A stretch of 64,000 bases of DNA, from NCBI RefSeq assembly GCF_965363235.1, contig NC_134846.1, positions 25,430,218 through 25,494,217 of the forward strand. Direction: 5' to 3'. Each line of letters opens with the position of its first letter. Positions within the stretch are counted from its first letter, which is position 1. Both the position numbers and the translations under genes were made by a program. Under the pieces are notes generated by a model, which was not told where the DNA came from, ran no database searches, and saw nothing but the letters and a program-made list of their open reading frames with translations. Source of the DNA: Mytilus galloprovincialis (lineage: Eukaryota > Mollusca > Bivalvia > Mytilida > Mytilidae). Below, piece after piece: positions 29,401-40,614 of the stretch.

Positions 29401-32400
29401 TTGTTTTTTGGCCATGTTGTTCTTTTAGTATAGTTTTGCCTCTACCTCGATATTTTTTTCAAAAGTGATACAATGCATTATTCTCAGTGTGTCACATATT
29501 TATGTAATTTACATTAAATCGTTGACTGTAATGTTAATTTTTTGTAACCTCATTTAATTTAAAATAGAATACAGATGCGTAGTATTGTTTTGTTCATTAT
29601 TTGACTGAAAGGATATTCTACTGAATTCACAGTTATATACACTTTAGTGCTATCTTGCTACCCCTTACATGTATGTATTTATTTCAGGTTGTATTGCAAT
29701 ATTTTGTGGATTTTGGCAACCACTTAAAGGTGAGTGAATCTTTTTTAAACTGACTTAAATACTTGCTTATTTTCTTTCCCTAAGCAAGATAAAGGGACTA
29801 TGATAAACAAAAACAGTAATTTCATCTTATTTGTTTTCAACAACGTTTGCTCGTACATTCATGCACACATCAATCAGTTTTATAAACAGTTATATGTATC
29901 AGATTCTAAATAATTCATGGAATGCCTTGAGCTTTATATCTGTTAGACCTCAGTATTATTTATAAGATAAACAAGGTTTCTACGATAGACTACTAAATAG
30001 TCATAATCAGTTAAATCTGGAATGAATTAATTGCACGATCACTATCTATCTTTATTTATTTTATTTCAGAACATGATTTTAGATGGGTTTTTATAACAAG
30101 ATTTTTAATGCAACAAGGTGTATCCACAGTTACAGGGTAAATATTTACCATTATATTTACAATATTTGTATGCGACAATCTTAGGTTCCGTAACTTTCAA
30201 AATGTATAATTTCCTTCTGTAAAATCTACCGGAATATTCTATCTTCTTTGAGAAGCTGTTCAGAGATTCTGAACTTATAGTTGTAAATTGCTGTGTCATT
30301 TTGGTCTCGTGTGGAGAGTTGTCTCATTGGCAACCATACCACATCTTCTTTTTTATATTAGCTTTCATTCCTTCAAAAAAAATTCTTCCAAGCGTTTTTT
30401 GTTTGCCTATTTCAGTTATGTTATTTCGTATAGTACCTTTACAAAGTAATAGGGTAGAAAATATCAACCTGAAAATAAAAATTGTTTTGGACAGACACAT
30501 ACACAACTATGCTACGACGAAGGAATCCAATGGTTAAAAAAATGCTTTATGGGCAGATTTCAAACAACAGCGAGAAAATAATAAAAAAAGAAGAATTAAC
30601 CTCATGGGAATACTTTTTACGACAAAGTCTATTTAATTTGTCAACAGCTATTGTTCTCTGTAGACTTTTCAACATATTTAAAAGGAACTTTAACATGCGA
30701 TCAATGGTTGTTTTAATAACAATAATAAACTTCAAAATAAAAACAGTAATCATTGTATCAAATTCCTCTTGCAAAAATGAAAACAACCAGGTTAAGACCA
30801 GCTGATTCCGAACAAACGAAAGGTAATATAAAGGGATCATGATTGTATATCTTGGTTTATTTTATATCTATAGATTCCTGGAATATTGGGTGTCAGATAT
30901 GATACAGTTGCCTTTTTGTTGGAATGCTGCAAGGACAGTGGCTTTCATTTTACTGCCTTTACTGTTTTCAGCATCCATTGGGTTAGTAACTTAGTTACAA
31001 ATAAATAATATACAATTGATCTAAAAAGTATATTTCATTTATATTAAACTATTCGAGTTGGTATTTTTGAAAATATTGTTAAAAATGACCGTAAGCAGCT
31101 TGCAAGAAATTGTTAAAAATACAGAAAATAATCTATAAAATTGAGAATGGAAATGGGGAATATATCAAAGAAACAACAACCTCATTTAAGAACAGAAACA
31201 GTACAAGGCCACCAATAGGTCATCAACCTTTCCAATGAAACTATGTGCATTTTTTTAAGAAGAATTATGAGAACTGTGTTACTATGCATTTCAGAGCCAT
31301 TCAGGATTATGAGAAGGAAAAAACCCAGGTTTTTGAATAATTCGAAAGCCAACGAGAGATAATTAAAATATCTCGTATGAATAATAAATACTTTTCAATG
31401 TGTACATTGTTGGTTTGGATCCTCAATGCTCTTCAACTTTTTCTTTATACATATTTTGATATGAGCATCACTGATGAGTCTTATGTAGACGAAACGCGCG
31501 TCTGGCGTACTAAATTATAATCCTGGTACCTTTGATAACTATTTCGACCTATTTTTTATTCTTTGAGATATAAACCCCAAGTAAAAACCAGCCAAGTACA
31601 TCCACGTAATTCGTATCGTCTATATTTACAGTTCAGTTATTATGGGAATTGTTTCAGACAGAATTGGCAAACGAAAAATAATTGTGATAATAGCAGGTAA
31701 GAACATAATTTATGTTTACCATTCACACGTGAACACATACTGGCATAAAAAAGAGTCATATCAGTAGTTATTTTAAGTGTATGTGTTTACCACAACAGAA
31801 AATCCAGAGAAAAAAAAACTTGATTTCAATATACCTGTTGAATGTGTTAAAATGCAGTTTTTGTCGAACTTGAAATAAAGGTAAACTTTAATTTTATTGG
31901 TATGTCGTTAAACATTAAGCACTAGATTAGCCTAAATTTCTTACATTTAGCAAGAACAACAAGCGTGGCATACTCACTGACTCAGTTACAAAGGTTCTTT
32001 GTTCTGATGGTCAGACGAAACGTTTCTTAAAACTTACAAGCCTCTAACAAGTTTTATGAGACATCAGGAAACCCTCTAGCAGTATTTTTCTTGAGCCACA
32101 ATCACTTAGCTATCATTCTGTAGTAGCAATCACATTTTGTCTAAATAATGTGCACTTTTGATCTTGCAGTTAAAGTTAGTGGTCATCCTGCTTGTAGTTT
32201 ACTATGCAAGTTTTTTTTTTGTGTTTTGTTTTTCAAAATATGAGTTCAATTTGGGAAGGAGAAGATTTGTGTACACGTTAAACTGTCTGCTATAAATTAT
32301 TGTATTTAGGTAATGAAGGGAATTTGGTGATTTTATAATCTCTTTCTTGGGGAAATTGATCTTTTTTGTTTAAGTTATTAGACTCCACCACATTTTTTTT

Positions 32401-35265
32401 CTGAAACCTAGTCGACCGATCTCATCATTTGTGAGGCTGATTTTTAGGCACACTCGATAGTTGATGTGATCCGTTGTATTTTAGTGATTCTTATAATAAT
32501 GATAGGAGCCTCGGTGGCCTAGTTGTCTAAGAAGTCGCACAACTGCATTATTAGATTGTCAACACTAAAGGTGTAAGTTCGAATCTTGCTCGGTGAAGGT
32601 ATACTCGACTCAAACTTAATTTACTAGGATTATCATTTTTCCTACCGAAGGTAGGTAGTTCTCTATAACACTCCGACTTCCTCCATCAATAAAAACTGAC
32701 CTCCTTGATAGTGTTGAAAGTGGGCTTAAACACAAATTAATCAATCAATCAATCATTCAATTAATCCTATAATGATAGTAAGTTTGGTTAACATAAGTCA
32801 TTGCTCTATACATTTATATAACATTATTTTTGTAATTATTTTAATTCGATTGCTAATACCTGTACGTATTTCAGCGGTAATGATGAGTATAAGCTGCACG
32901 GCCCTGACATTTGTAAATGGTGAAAACGCCTTTTGGATGGCGTTTATTATAGCCTTTTTCTTTGGTAAGTATATATATTTAATTACTGTAAGTTTCAGAG
33001 ATTATTGAATTACAAATACTTTTTTAAGAATAGTTCCGTTGCTTGTCTAATACTGTTTAATTGAACGTTCAGGGAAATATAAAAAAAGTATTTTATTATA
33101 TGAATGGACGCATTTTTCAAAAGAGATATCTCATATTTTGACAAAAGATTATTAAAATTAAAAACCAATTGTTCAGAGAACAATTGAAAGTCTTTCCACA
33201 CCAAAGAAATTTTGATAAGAAGATAGTTTCTTCATACTGATGAGATAAATAATGGTTAAATTATATTTTTGAGTGATAAAAGGGAGATAATATGCTACTT
33301 CCCGTGAAATAAATGTCACTTCCGGTCTCATATAGTAGCTTATTTCACACTGATTCCAAAAATATATAGTTTCTATATACTATTGTATGTAGAAGGGGAA
33401 ATAATTGGCCACTTCCGGTTTGTTGGAAGTCATGTTTCGTCTCCAGTAATCAGTGTATGTATCTATATGACAAAATATATTGATTCTGGGTACTTTGAGA
33501 TGAAAAAATTGCAAAAAAGGCTACTTCCGGTTTTCTCAAAGTCACTTCCGGTAGTCATTTTTCAAGGTCATTTGTCACCTAATCTTTTGTACAAGGTCAA
33601 ATGCCTTTATAATGAACTTAGTTGAAGTCATAATCAAATAACCTCATATCAAGACATTTGAGGGGCAACAACTCCTATAAGATGCCATTAAATTGTATAA
33701 AACTAAATGTAGCATATCTTCATTACAATAAAGCTGACATTTTGCACTTGTTCTTTAGTATGTATCCTTCAAAGTGTCGGAGAAAATACAAAAACAAGCA
33801 AAAGTCACAATTGAGAACTTGACCTTGACCTTTGACCTTGACCTCATTTTCTAGTTAGGACCTAGGGACTCGAATAAAAACATTCCAGGGTTATACGGTT
33901 AACTGTTTTTGAGTTAAATGAACATACCGACAAATTTATTTTTTAAAGGTAGATAACTCCTATAAAATTTCATCGAATCGCTTCGATCCGAATTAGCCAA
34001 AAATTCCTGAGGATGTAACAAACAATTTGTAAAAAGAATTTTGTCGCTATCTTTTTTTGTTACGAAGGAGATGCACACAGAGAGTAAACAGTGAAAAGGG
34101 AGATAACTCTTATATAGAAAATGGATCGGCTAAGCAGGGTGAAATTTAAAAGCGCATAAACTATACGATACCATATGGGAAATATCTAAGCGACATATTG
34201 CGAAACAAACATTTTGCGCAAGAACAAAATTTGGCGGAAGAAAAAAATAATAATAATCAGAAGAAATACAATAAGTCTTTCCACGGAAAAGTGGAAAGAC
34301 TTAATAAATACAATCTGATCAATATACAGATGCATCGTGTAAACTTTACCATAAAGCAAATACAGTTCGCACAATGCTTATAATAAATCTAAGAACTCGA
34401 CGAAATCGTGCAAGATAGTACAATGAACTTTGAAAATATGTTCAAGGTTATATGACAGTTTCAATAACAACATTAACCAATTTAAGTTGAGCTGCCGCTT
34501 AAAGTATCTGAGAACCGATTATACACACGAAAAAGTAATATTCACCACCAATCAGTGAAAGGAGGTCTAGGTCAGGTAAACCATGTCTGACGGATATATA
34601 GACCTAACAAGGACAATAAATACCAAATGAAGTTATCTTATAACTCAAAGTAAATGAGAAATTCATGAAATAAAAAAATAAGATTTTACGTAACTTTGAA
34701 AATGAGGTAAAATACAATGGACATATGAAAATTTCGTTTTATAAGGCATCCGTACAAAAAAAAACCCATCAAGGTCTCTCGTCAAATTATTTATGCCATT
34801 AACATCACTGCCGGATAAGCATCCATGCGCCTTGCATTATTTGAATATTTTCATAGGTGCGACAAAAAAGAAGAGGTTAACCACTATTTGTTCGATCCTA
34901 TGAAAGATAAGTCATTAAAATACCTTTTCGCATCATTTGTTACATTATTGTACTGTTGTAGCAATATTCGACTTACGCAATGTTATTTTATAGGAATGGG
35001 TTTAGGAACTTTCCAGTCGATAGACTTTGCATTAGTAATGGATGTTTTACCTGATGAAAAAGACAAAGCAAAAGACATAGCAGTATGGCACCAAGCTTTA
35101 GTCCTCCCAAATGCCATAGCAACCCCAACTGGAGGAATTATTTTGGATTATTTTGAAAGTGTTGATTGTACAATAGGTTTAGGTTATATAATTTTATTTG
35201 CGGTGACTGCATTTTACTTTTTGTTGAGTGCTATTTTTGTCACAAAAATTAAACGTGCAAATTGA
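17321..35265 (+). CDS. MFS transporter, 16 coding exons, 522 aa (SLC45/GPH-like)
   Basis: Predicted multi-pass membrane transporter; substrate unknown. Coding exons: 17321-17400, 19937-20061, 22573-22653, 23190-23295, 24644-24691, 24970-25003, 26175-26331, 27471-27572, 28522-28598, 28798-28912, 29688-29729, 30070-30136, 30874-30981, 31632-31696, 32875-32964, 34994-35265. Every intron is GT-AG, every junction keeps frame, and the sum is 1569 nt. The MFS loop 2-3 motif SDRLTLQIGKRRP (109-121) and its second-half counterpart SDRIGKRK (389-396) are present, with about 12 hydrophobic helices. Residues 326-353 (DFRWVFITRFL ... YWVSD) and 449-464 (DVLPDEKDKAKDIAVW) resemble MFS proteins that bacterial, fungal and amoebal annotations call SLC45-like or sugar/cation symporters; this comes from memory, not a search. 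Loop 3-4 is long (about 148-210) with three N-glycosylation sequons (N151, N156, N173), as expected for an outside loop. An acceptor AG lies 2 nt before the ATG, so an upstream 5' UTR exon is likely but was not found. Confidence 0.9.
17835..18160 (+). repeat. Dispersed repeat D copy
   Basis: Ordered phrases: ataacacaatgttgactgct, tgtctgtttgttttgttcac, gtgagaggtttag, attagggactttc, cctcggagttcag. MFS intron 1. Further copies: 1110-1220, 19380-19560, 23690-23830 (-) and 40615-40950. Confidence 0.75.
19937..20061 (+). CDS. MFS transporter coding exon 2
   Basis: Encodes residues 27-68, including helix 1 (about 49-67, FLLNLSWYGLSLMFLLLSVE). Acceptor ttgcag, donor gtatgc. The following intron holds the 1.2-kb palindromic element at 20104-21271. 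Confidence 0.88.
20104..21271. mobile_element. Palindromic foldback MITE, TTA target duplication (MITE-1)
   Basis: Terminal inverted repeats (AGCCTCGGTCACACCTTACC on the left, its complement on the right) are flanked by TTA at 20101-20103 and 21272-21274. The arms (about 20120-20560 and 21000-21260) are built from variants of one word, tccgttNNNcg or its complement, at about 9-11 bp spacing. A spacer of about 430 bp without a recognisable gene lies between. The TTA duplication fits PIF/Harbinger-type transposition (family knowledge; assignment is inference). It sits in MFS intron 2. Confidence 0.85.
21385..21535 (+). repeat. Dispersed repeat A, diverged copy
   Basis: gatgtggtgtggtatgattg, then agaaccaaaatggcacagaa and ctctaaaaggcctcgaaaat mark the family. 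MFS intron 2. It creates a spurious frame at 21260-21493. Confidence 0.7.
22573..22653 (+). CDS. MFS transporter coding exon 3
   Basis: Encodes residues 69-95 (PAQVHALVGDAAKGRWLGG...), the helix 1-2 loop and the start of helix 2. Acceptor cttcag, donor gtcagt. Phase 1 on both sides. Confidence 0.88.
23190..23295 (+). CDS. MFS transporter coding exon 4
   Basis: Encodes residues 96-130: the end of helix 2, the cytosolic MFS signature SDRLTLQIGKRRP, and the start of helix 3. Acceptor cttcag, donor gtaagt. This exon most clearly identifies the family. Confidence 0.92.
24644..24691 (+). CDS. MFS transporter coding exon 5
   Basis: 48-nt exon for residues 131-147 (CIGLIGMALSASHIKIS), completing helix 3. 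Acceptor ttacag, donor gtaagt. Confidence 0.82.
24970..25003 (+). CDS. MFS transporter coding exon 6 (34-nt microexon)
   Basis: Encodes RGTNSTLVNGT (148-158), including two N-glycosylation sequons, in the predicted outside loop 3-4. Acceptor tttcag, donor gtgagt. It changes the phase from 2 to 0, so skipping it would break the frame. Confidence 0.78.
25480..25645 (+). repeat. Dispersed repeat A, diverged copy
   Basis: Family phrases: attgccaatgatacaaatat, tataaaaggcctcaacatga and attaacgaccttatttatac. MFS intron 6. Confidence 0.65.
26175..26331 (+). CDS. MFS transporter coding exon 7 (extracellular loop 3-4)
   Basis: Encodes residues 159-210, a hydrophilic stretch with two cysteines (C159, C168), a sequon at N173, and the acidic/Pro run DLDPEPPGDL before helix 4. 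Acceptor ttccag, donor gtatga. MFS outside loops are usually short, so this whole exon is an insertion relative to the core fold. Confidence 0.85.
27471..27572 (+). CDS. MFS transporter coding exon 8
   Basis: Encodes residues 211-244: helix 4 (LYIIFYLLVTAMFATINVPY) and the cytosolic loop NALIADKSNSSQR. Acceptor tttcag, donor gtttgt. Confidence 0.9.
28522..28598 (+). CDS. MFS transporter coding exon 9
   Basis: Encodes residues 245-270, helix 5 (GVMGCMILLGNVSGAAVGTC). Acceptor tttttag, donor gtacgt. Confidence 0.85.
28798..28912 (+). CDS. MFS transporter coding exon 10
   Basis: Encodes residues 271-308: helix 6 and the start of the central cytosolic loop (TTENPGKVVNEPV). Acceptor gcacag, donor gtatgt. 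Confidence 0.88.
29688..29729 (+). CDS. MFS transporter coding exon 11 (42 nt)
   Basis: Encodes residues 309-322 (GCIAIFCGFWQPLK) of the central loop before helix 7. Acceptor tttcag, donor gtgagt. Phase 1 on both sides, so it could be skipped without a frame change. Confidence 0.78.
30070..30136 (+). CDS. MFS transporter coding exon 12
   Basis: Encodes residues 323-344, containing HDFRWVFITRFLMQQG, a conserved helix-7 signature of SLC45/GPH-like MFS proteins. Acceptor tttcag, donor gtaaat. Confidence 0.88.
30287..30360 (-). repeat. Dispersed repeat A fragment
   Basis: Complement of aagaagatgtggtatggttg and gacaactctccacacgagac. MFS intron 12. Confidence 0.75.
30874..30981 (+). CDS. MFS transporter coding exon 13
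   Basis: Encodes residues 345-380: FLEYWVSDMI ends helix 7, then helix 8 (TVAFILLPLLFSASIG). Acceptor ctatag, donor gttagt. Confidence 0.87.
31632..31696 (+). CDS. MFS transporter coding exon 14
   Basis: Encodes residues 381-402: SVIMGIVSDRIGKRKIIVII, the second copy of the MFS loop motif and the start of helix 9. Acceptor ttacag, donor gtaaga. Confidence 0.9.
32506..32768 (+). mobile_element. tRNA-derived SINE with target duplication
   Basis: The head gagcctcggtggcctagttg has an A-box-like pattern, followed by a B-box-like gttcgaatc about 65 nt later, as in Leu/Ser-type tRNAs. An unrelated body follows, ending in an aatc-type simple tail. ATAATGATAG flanks both ends (32496-32505 and 32769-32778). 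This is a retroposon, not a functional tRNA, since no acceptor stem closes. Bivalve SINE families such as RUDI are candidates. MFS intron 14. Confidence 0.85.
32875..32964 (+). CDS. MFS transporter coding exon 15
   Basis: Encodes residues 403-432: the end of helix 9, a short outside loop NGEN, and helix 10 (WMAFIIAFFF). Acceptor tttcag, donor gtaagt. Confidence 0.87.
33187..34301. repeat. ~1.1-kb dispersed repeat with aagtctttccac ends
   Basis: aagtctttccac near 33187 pairs with gtggaaagactt ending at 34301; the right end also forms its own hairpin (aagtctttccac ggaaaa gtggaaagactt). The interior repeats cacttccggt and alternates tgaccttgacct phrases, a common invertebrate repeat text. A 3' hairpin is a Helitron trait, but the ends are not proven. 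MFS intron 15. Frames inside (33383-33625, 34198-34383) are not genes. Confidence 0.5.
34994..35265 (+). CDS. MFS transporter last coding exon (16)
   Basis: Encodes residues 433-522 and the TGA stop: helix 10 end, DVLPDEKDKAKDIAVWHQ loop, helix 11 (about 465-483) and helix 12 (about 493-515), ending KIKRAN. Acceptor tttatag. The open frame extends upstream of the acceptor to 34825, but that part is repeat-like and would break the homology, so the splice site at 34993 is preferred. Confidence 0.9.
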
Positions 35266-38200
35266 TGTTACGATTACTTTTTAAAATTATGGAAATTCTA
35301 CTTATAAAATTCTTGATTGTTGAAGATTATAACACAGCTGTTTCAACATTTATGCAATTATCAGTTACAAAACATGCATAAATTGGAAAGAGAAGATAGA
35401 TATGATTTACATTCCATAGACATTTTGAATTGAGTACCTTTCTAATAAAAATATCAATACATTTATTTTCATTATTTTGAGGTTAATACTTTTTGCTCGA
35501 ATGATTTAAAAAAGAATTATGCATTGACTGATAACTGGACTGAGGAATTAAGGTTACAATCGTCATCATGAACATCAGTGCTGTCATAATTCATTTTTTA
35601 AGGGACAGTGAAATTTTTAATTTTAATCCAGTTGTCTTTTCAATTTTTTAATAGATTTATGCTTTACATTGCGCAATTTTAAAAGACTTAATTGAACAGT
35701 ATCAAGTAACGAAGAAATTTGTCGTTTAAGGTTAACAATTTGTTTGGGTGAAAATAATGATGCTGATCTCAGGGCTGTTCTGCCTATATCAATTGTCGAT
35801 CAAAAGGCCTAGGTTAATTTACTATTGAAAGGTTTTGGTAAACTTTTGTGATGCAAACATTGTATTTTTTAACTCTTAACAAAAAGGAATAATAGTATAA
35901 TCAATAAAAATATGGATGATGATATCTCTAGTAATATCAACCAACATCATCCGCAAGAAATGGTTGTACATATTTTCATATACATTTCATGTACAATTTG
36001 TACAATTTCAAAAATGTCAAAAGTGGCCTATGTGTAGCTTGAGAATATGAAAGATAAAAGAGGGACGAAAGAAAATGCAAAGGATGGTTTGTATACGTGC
36101 AAATAAAGCTACACTTTTAAAACTGAGTCCAAAATACTTTGACAAGAACGAACTAAAACAGGATAAAAGGGACTGCCAACTACTGATGGTTCACATACAT
36201 ACACTTCAAGTGTACTGTAAAATTTCATTATGTGATATTGTTATTTTGTGTCTGTATTTGTGATACATATATATATTTTTATAGGTCACAATGTATATAT
36301 CTAAATATAAACATGAAACGAAGTTTTATATATAGTATTAATTAGTGTGAATCACTCAGGATATGATTGTTGTAAAGTTTAAGTGTTACAATATCAGGTT
36401 AAATATTAATGCAAAAAGAACATATACATATATAACTGAAATTATTTTTCCATCGTAAAGTTAAAAGTCTATAAGATACATGAACATCGTATCACCATAC
36501 TGTTATCAACGAATGGAACATTTCTTTTCATTCTTTTGTTTGCTAATCAGCATGATCAGAAAGAAAAGTAGCGTTGTGTTTTTTTTTTTGAATTGGATAA
36601 ATTACTTCACATATTCCTTCTTTCCTTCTTTGTTAATTTCTGAGTGCTATTACAAGATAGCACAAAAAAGTACTTATGTATTTGAGAATGTTCATCTTTT
36701 TTGGTTATTTTAAAACTACTATTTCGGAAGGCAGTAATACTTATTAAATGAGAGAATTTTGACTCTTCTTCCAATGTTCTCCATTTAGACCTTTATGGAC
36801 ATTTTTTTGATAATTTAAAAAATTATAAAAGTAATTGTGATGACGCCGTTCACGCAAGCTACATATATAATATTACTTTTGTATCAGCGAAAACTTTGCT
36901 ATACTAAAAGCTTTAAATAACATTTTAAGCTACACAATTGGGTTATTTATTACTTATATTAGAATGCATATATAAAAAAGCCTCACATTCTTTATCTTAG
37001 TCGAATAGTACTCATTTTCCTATCATATTTTTGTCTGGCAATTTCATCAAGCAATAGACATATTATTTGTTCATTTATTTCCTGTTTCATGACTTCCATT
37101 TGGGTTACAACTTATCTTATAGCGACTTTAATTTTGATTGTCACACATCACACCTTAATGAAAAGGTACAAACTATATACTGCCTTAAATAAGTATACAG
37201 TGAAAATTTACAGTTTTTAAAGTGACATCTAAATTTATTGTTACAATATAGTCTTACTGTTGAATATTGTTGAATATTTGTTTGTTATTGAATGTACAAA
37301 ATAAAATCATGCCAATGGTTTTCTTGAATTTTAGTTAGTTTGTGTGTTTTTGGTTAATGAATACCTGTTTCTTCCGAAACTTGAGTTTTTGACATAGCAC
37401 TTTCATACAATCTTGTGTACTAAGATCAATTCAAGACAAAATGCCAATGATGCGATTATATAATGAAAAAAGAAGATCTAAGAAAAGTTCCCTCGAAACT
37501 CCTGAAGACATAAACGTAATCGAACCCTTATGAAGTGAAGATATCCTGAATGAAACATTACCAGTTGTAGCATTATAAGGCCATAGAAACTATACTTGGC
37601 GTAAATTAAAGAAGAATGGTTTGGTTCTTGAAATCGTTTACACGATTTAAGTCTTTGAAACAACTAAAAGATCGTTTTTGCTATCGTATCAAACTAATTA
37701 TAATACTCAACACACGTGTTTACAGAAAATTTATTGAAACAAAATGCCATACAGCAAAGTATGAGAAGCATATACAATGCTTCATTTAAAAACACAACAA
37801 AAACAATGACATAGAAGAAATTTAGTACCAGTATTCGATAATTAATATATATATATATGTAAGTTGTAAGGCGTTAATCCTTCTAATCCGCCATTAGAAA
37901 ATAAGGAGATAGGTAAAAGGAAAAGGAAAAAGGAAATAATTTAACGGTTTTATGGCTATATCATTGAATTTTTGTTTAACCACTGGTTAAACATATAAAA
38001 TCTCGAACATCATACATTGAATGTGCAATTGAAAACACATCAATGTTGGGTTTTCATTAACAACTAGATGTCTGTAGCGACTACTGCATATAAAACTTCA
38101 AAACCTTATCGTTGATGGTACGGGAAATCATTGGAAGTGAAAGGTATGTCCAACATTGAAAACGACGAACTTAAATATGGTTGTTTTGTTATACGGTATA

Positions 38201-39330
38201 AGCAATTTAACTCAGTCATATCTTATTCACGTCATTTTATGCATATTAAGAATGTGTATTTTATCAGATAATAAATCTAAATAGTTCCTGTCTTATCATT
38301 TTGCCATTAATGCAGATCTTGTCATTTTCCTTGAAATTGAACTTTCTGCTGAAAATTACCATTTAATCCTATGAGGGGGAATGTGCGCATAGCAGACGTC
38401 ATCGACTTTGTTAACACACATATTATCCCATTATATTGAGGATTGATATGTTTTCACTTGAACCGCCATTCATATTCTAGCTTTCTGGAGAAACGGTACT
38501 ATTTATTCTGCTATAGGCGACAATATTAACATTTTCAAAATTTACCACTTTTTATGATAAAAACCTGGATAAAACAGTTATATGTTGTGTTAGTACTTTA
38601 TTACTCTGTTGTAAAAATTAGAGCCAAATAGTATCATGACCAACTTCCAACAGAGCTTGCTTATGTTATCAATGCCCATCGTCATTTTGCACCAAATTTA
38701 TATAATTTTGGAAGTCTTTTCGAATAATTCTATAGAAAATATTTCAATAGCTTTGAAAATTTATATTGTGAAAATACACACTGCAGTTATTCATAGATAG
38801 ATAAAAAATGTATTGTACCCTTACATCCAATCACAGCGCTCCTAATTTGACTTCCTTCACCTGCCATGGGTACACAAAAGGCCAACCTAATGCTTGGAAA
38901 TTTAATACTACCGTTTTCGCTTCTGTTTATATACAAACGCGACGAAACGTCATAGCATAAATTATGAATGCTAAAAATCAAGTAGGATTGAAGATACAAC
39001 TAACTGAAATTTTATCAAGGTGCACCAAACGACCATTATTGTCATTGATTTCAATTGTACCATTCAAAGCCAATCTAAGAGGTTTCATTGTTCTTAACAT
39101 ATCCAGAAATACTCAATGGTTTTTGAAAACCGCGGATATTTTCATTCAAAAAATGTTTTTACCATTTATTATTTGATGATGTTTTCAGAGAATTTTGTCT
39201 TTTCATAAAACAAGATATGTATAACTACATAAAACTTTTTTAACCAGATTTTGGTGACAAAAATGTCGGTTATTGATTCGGGTATGTACGGTCGGGCGGG
39301 CGGCAGACAAATGTTGTCCGTGCAGTTATT
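35266..39330. other. Intergenic region 3' of the MFS gene
   Basis: AT-rich. aataaa occurs about 180 bp after the stop (near 35446) and again near 37300; either could serve as a polyadenylation signal. No further gene recognised; frames at 36075-36263 and 36480-36713 lack features. Confidence 0.4.
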
Positions 39331-40110
39331 CATGAACCGTTTAACCAAAGCTTTTAAAATTTTAATATGTTGTTACTGACAACAAAATATAGGTCAAGTT
39401 CAATAATGACGATTTTGACTTTTACGGTTCTGGAGTCATGTTTCTTGAAAGATTGAAAAATGGCGTTTCCAGTCGTGTCGATGCATTAACTCATGAACCG
39501 TTTAACCAAAGCTTTTAAAATTTTAATATGTTGTTACTGACAACAAAACAGAGGTCAAGTTCAACAATGACGATTTTGACTTTTATGGTTCTGGAGTTAG
39601 GTTTCTTGAAAGATTGAAAAATAGCGTTTCTAGTCCTGTCGGTGCATTTACTCATGAACTATTCATCCAAAGCTTTTAAAATTTTAATATGGTGTTACTG
39701 ATGACAAGATGGAGGTCAATTTCAATAATGACGTTTTTGACTTCTACCGTTCAGGAGTTATGATTCTTGAAAGATTGAAAAATGGTGTTTCAAGCTGTGT
39801 CCGTGTATTTATTCACGAACCGTTCAACCAAAGCTTTGAAAATTCAAATATGTTGTTTACTGATGACAAAATTCAGGTCAAGTTCAATAATGGCGATTTT
39901 CACTTTTTCTGTTCAGGAGTTATGGTTCTTGAAATATTGAAAACTTGTGTTACCAGTCATGTTGTTGCATATACTCATGAACCATTCAACCAAAGCTTTT
40001 CAAATTTAAGTATGTAGTTACTGATGAAAAAATGGAGGTCAAGTCTGATATTGAAGATTTTCATTTTCACCGTTCATCAGTTATGGTTCTTGTGATATTG
40101 AAAAATGCCA
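39331..40110. repeat. Tandem array, 161-bp unit, about 4.8 copies
   Basis: The anchor catgaaccgtttaaccaaag or a close variant recurs at 39331, 39492, 39653, 39814 and 39975, exactly 161 bp apart. Units diverge by point changes. The open frame at 39709-40017 only reflects the repeat and is not a gene. Arrays of about 160-bp units form the core of bivalve pearl/Helitron-like elements (family knowledge). Confidence 0.88.
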
Positions 40111-40614
40111 GGACACGAATAAATATCAATAAATCCGGTTTGCTGTCGCTCTGGCAGCCTCTTGGTTTTAGTGTAACAAAGCTAACTTAATTCGTTTAAT
40201 CTGTCCTTTAAAGAGTAATGAACAACTCGGATGAAGAACAAATGTTCAAAGAGAAAAGAAGCGAAACCTTGTAAATTTATTTAAGATATTAGGATACACA
40301 TTCGTGTCGGACTAGTAAGTAAGTGAATTCACTAAATCAATTCAAATATGCATCGAATTCCTTAGTTTATTAGTTTACTTTACATGTTATACTAGTATAT
40401 AAAACTCTCTCAAACCAATTGAAACTTATACAACCCACGTAACGAAGCTATTCGGATGATTGAATGAAGCTTGAATTCTTCGTCATTGTGTGTTATCTGG
40501 TTGGTAACATCAAATAAACCTATGAATGTTTAAGACTTCCTTATTTTTGTGTTCATAACTTACTTTCAAATTTACTTGTTGGTCAGTATGCCATTTTGTG
40601 CTTCTATGTTACAT

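Larger units (their letters stand above)
22654..32874. other. MFS introns 3-14, contents
   Basis: Introns between the listed exons range from about 200 bp to about 1.2 kb. They contain repeat fragments C and D (23637-23830, 24240-24310), A (25480-25645, 30287-30360), B and C (31140-31230, 31410-31545) and the SINE. No other gene was seen; frames at 30482-30840 on both strands are intronic noise. Confidence 0.5.

Noticed and set aside
30482-30840. Overlapping ~100-codon frames on both strands
   Set aside because: They fall within MFS intron 12 between well-supported exons and have no recognisable product.
32506-32610. tRNA gene
   Set aside because: A-box- and B-box-like motifs are present but there is no closing acceptor stem; the body, tail and target duplication identify a SINE.
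34825-34993. Upstream extension of the last MFS exon in an open frame
   Set aside because: A good acceptor (tttatag) at 34993 restores the family sequence; the extension has no MFS similarity and replaces the phase-correct link to exon 15.
39709-40017. 102-codon frame
   Set aside because: It spans units of the 161-bp tandem array, and the period is not a multiple of three.
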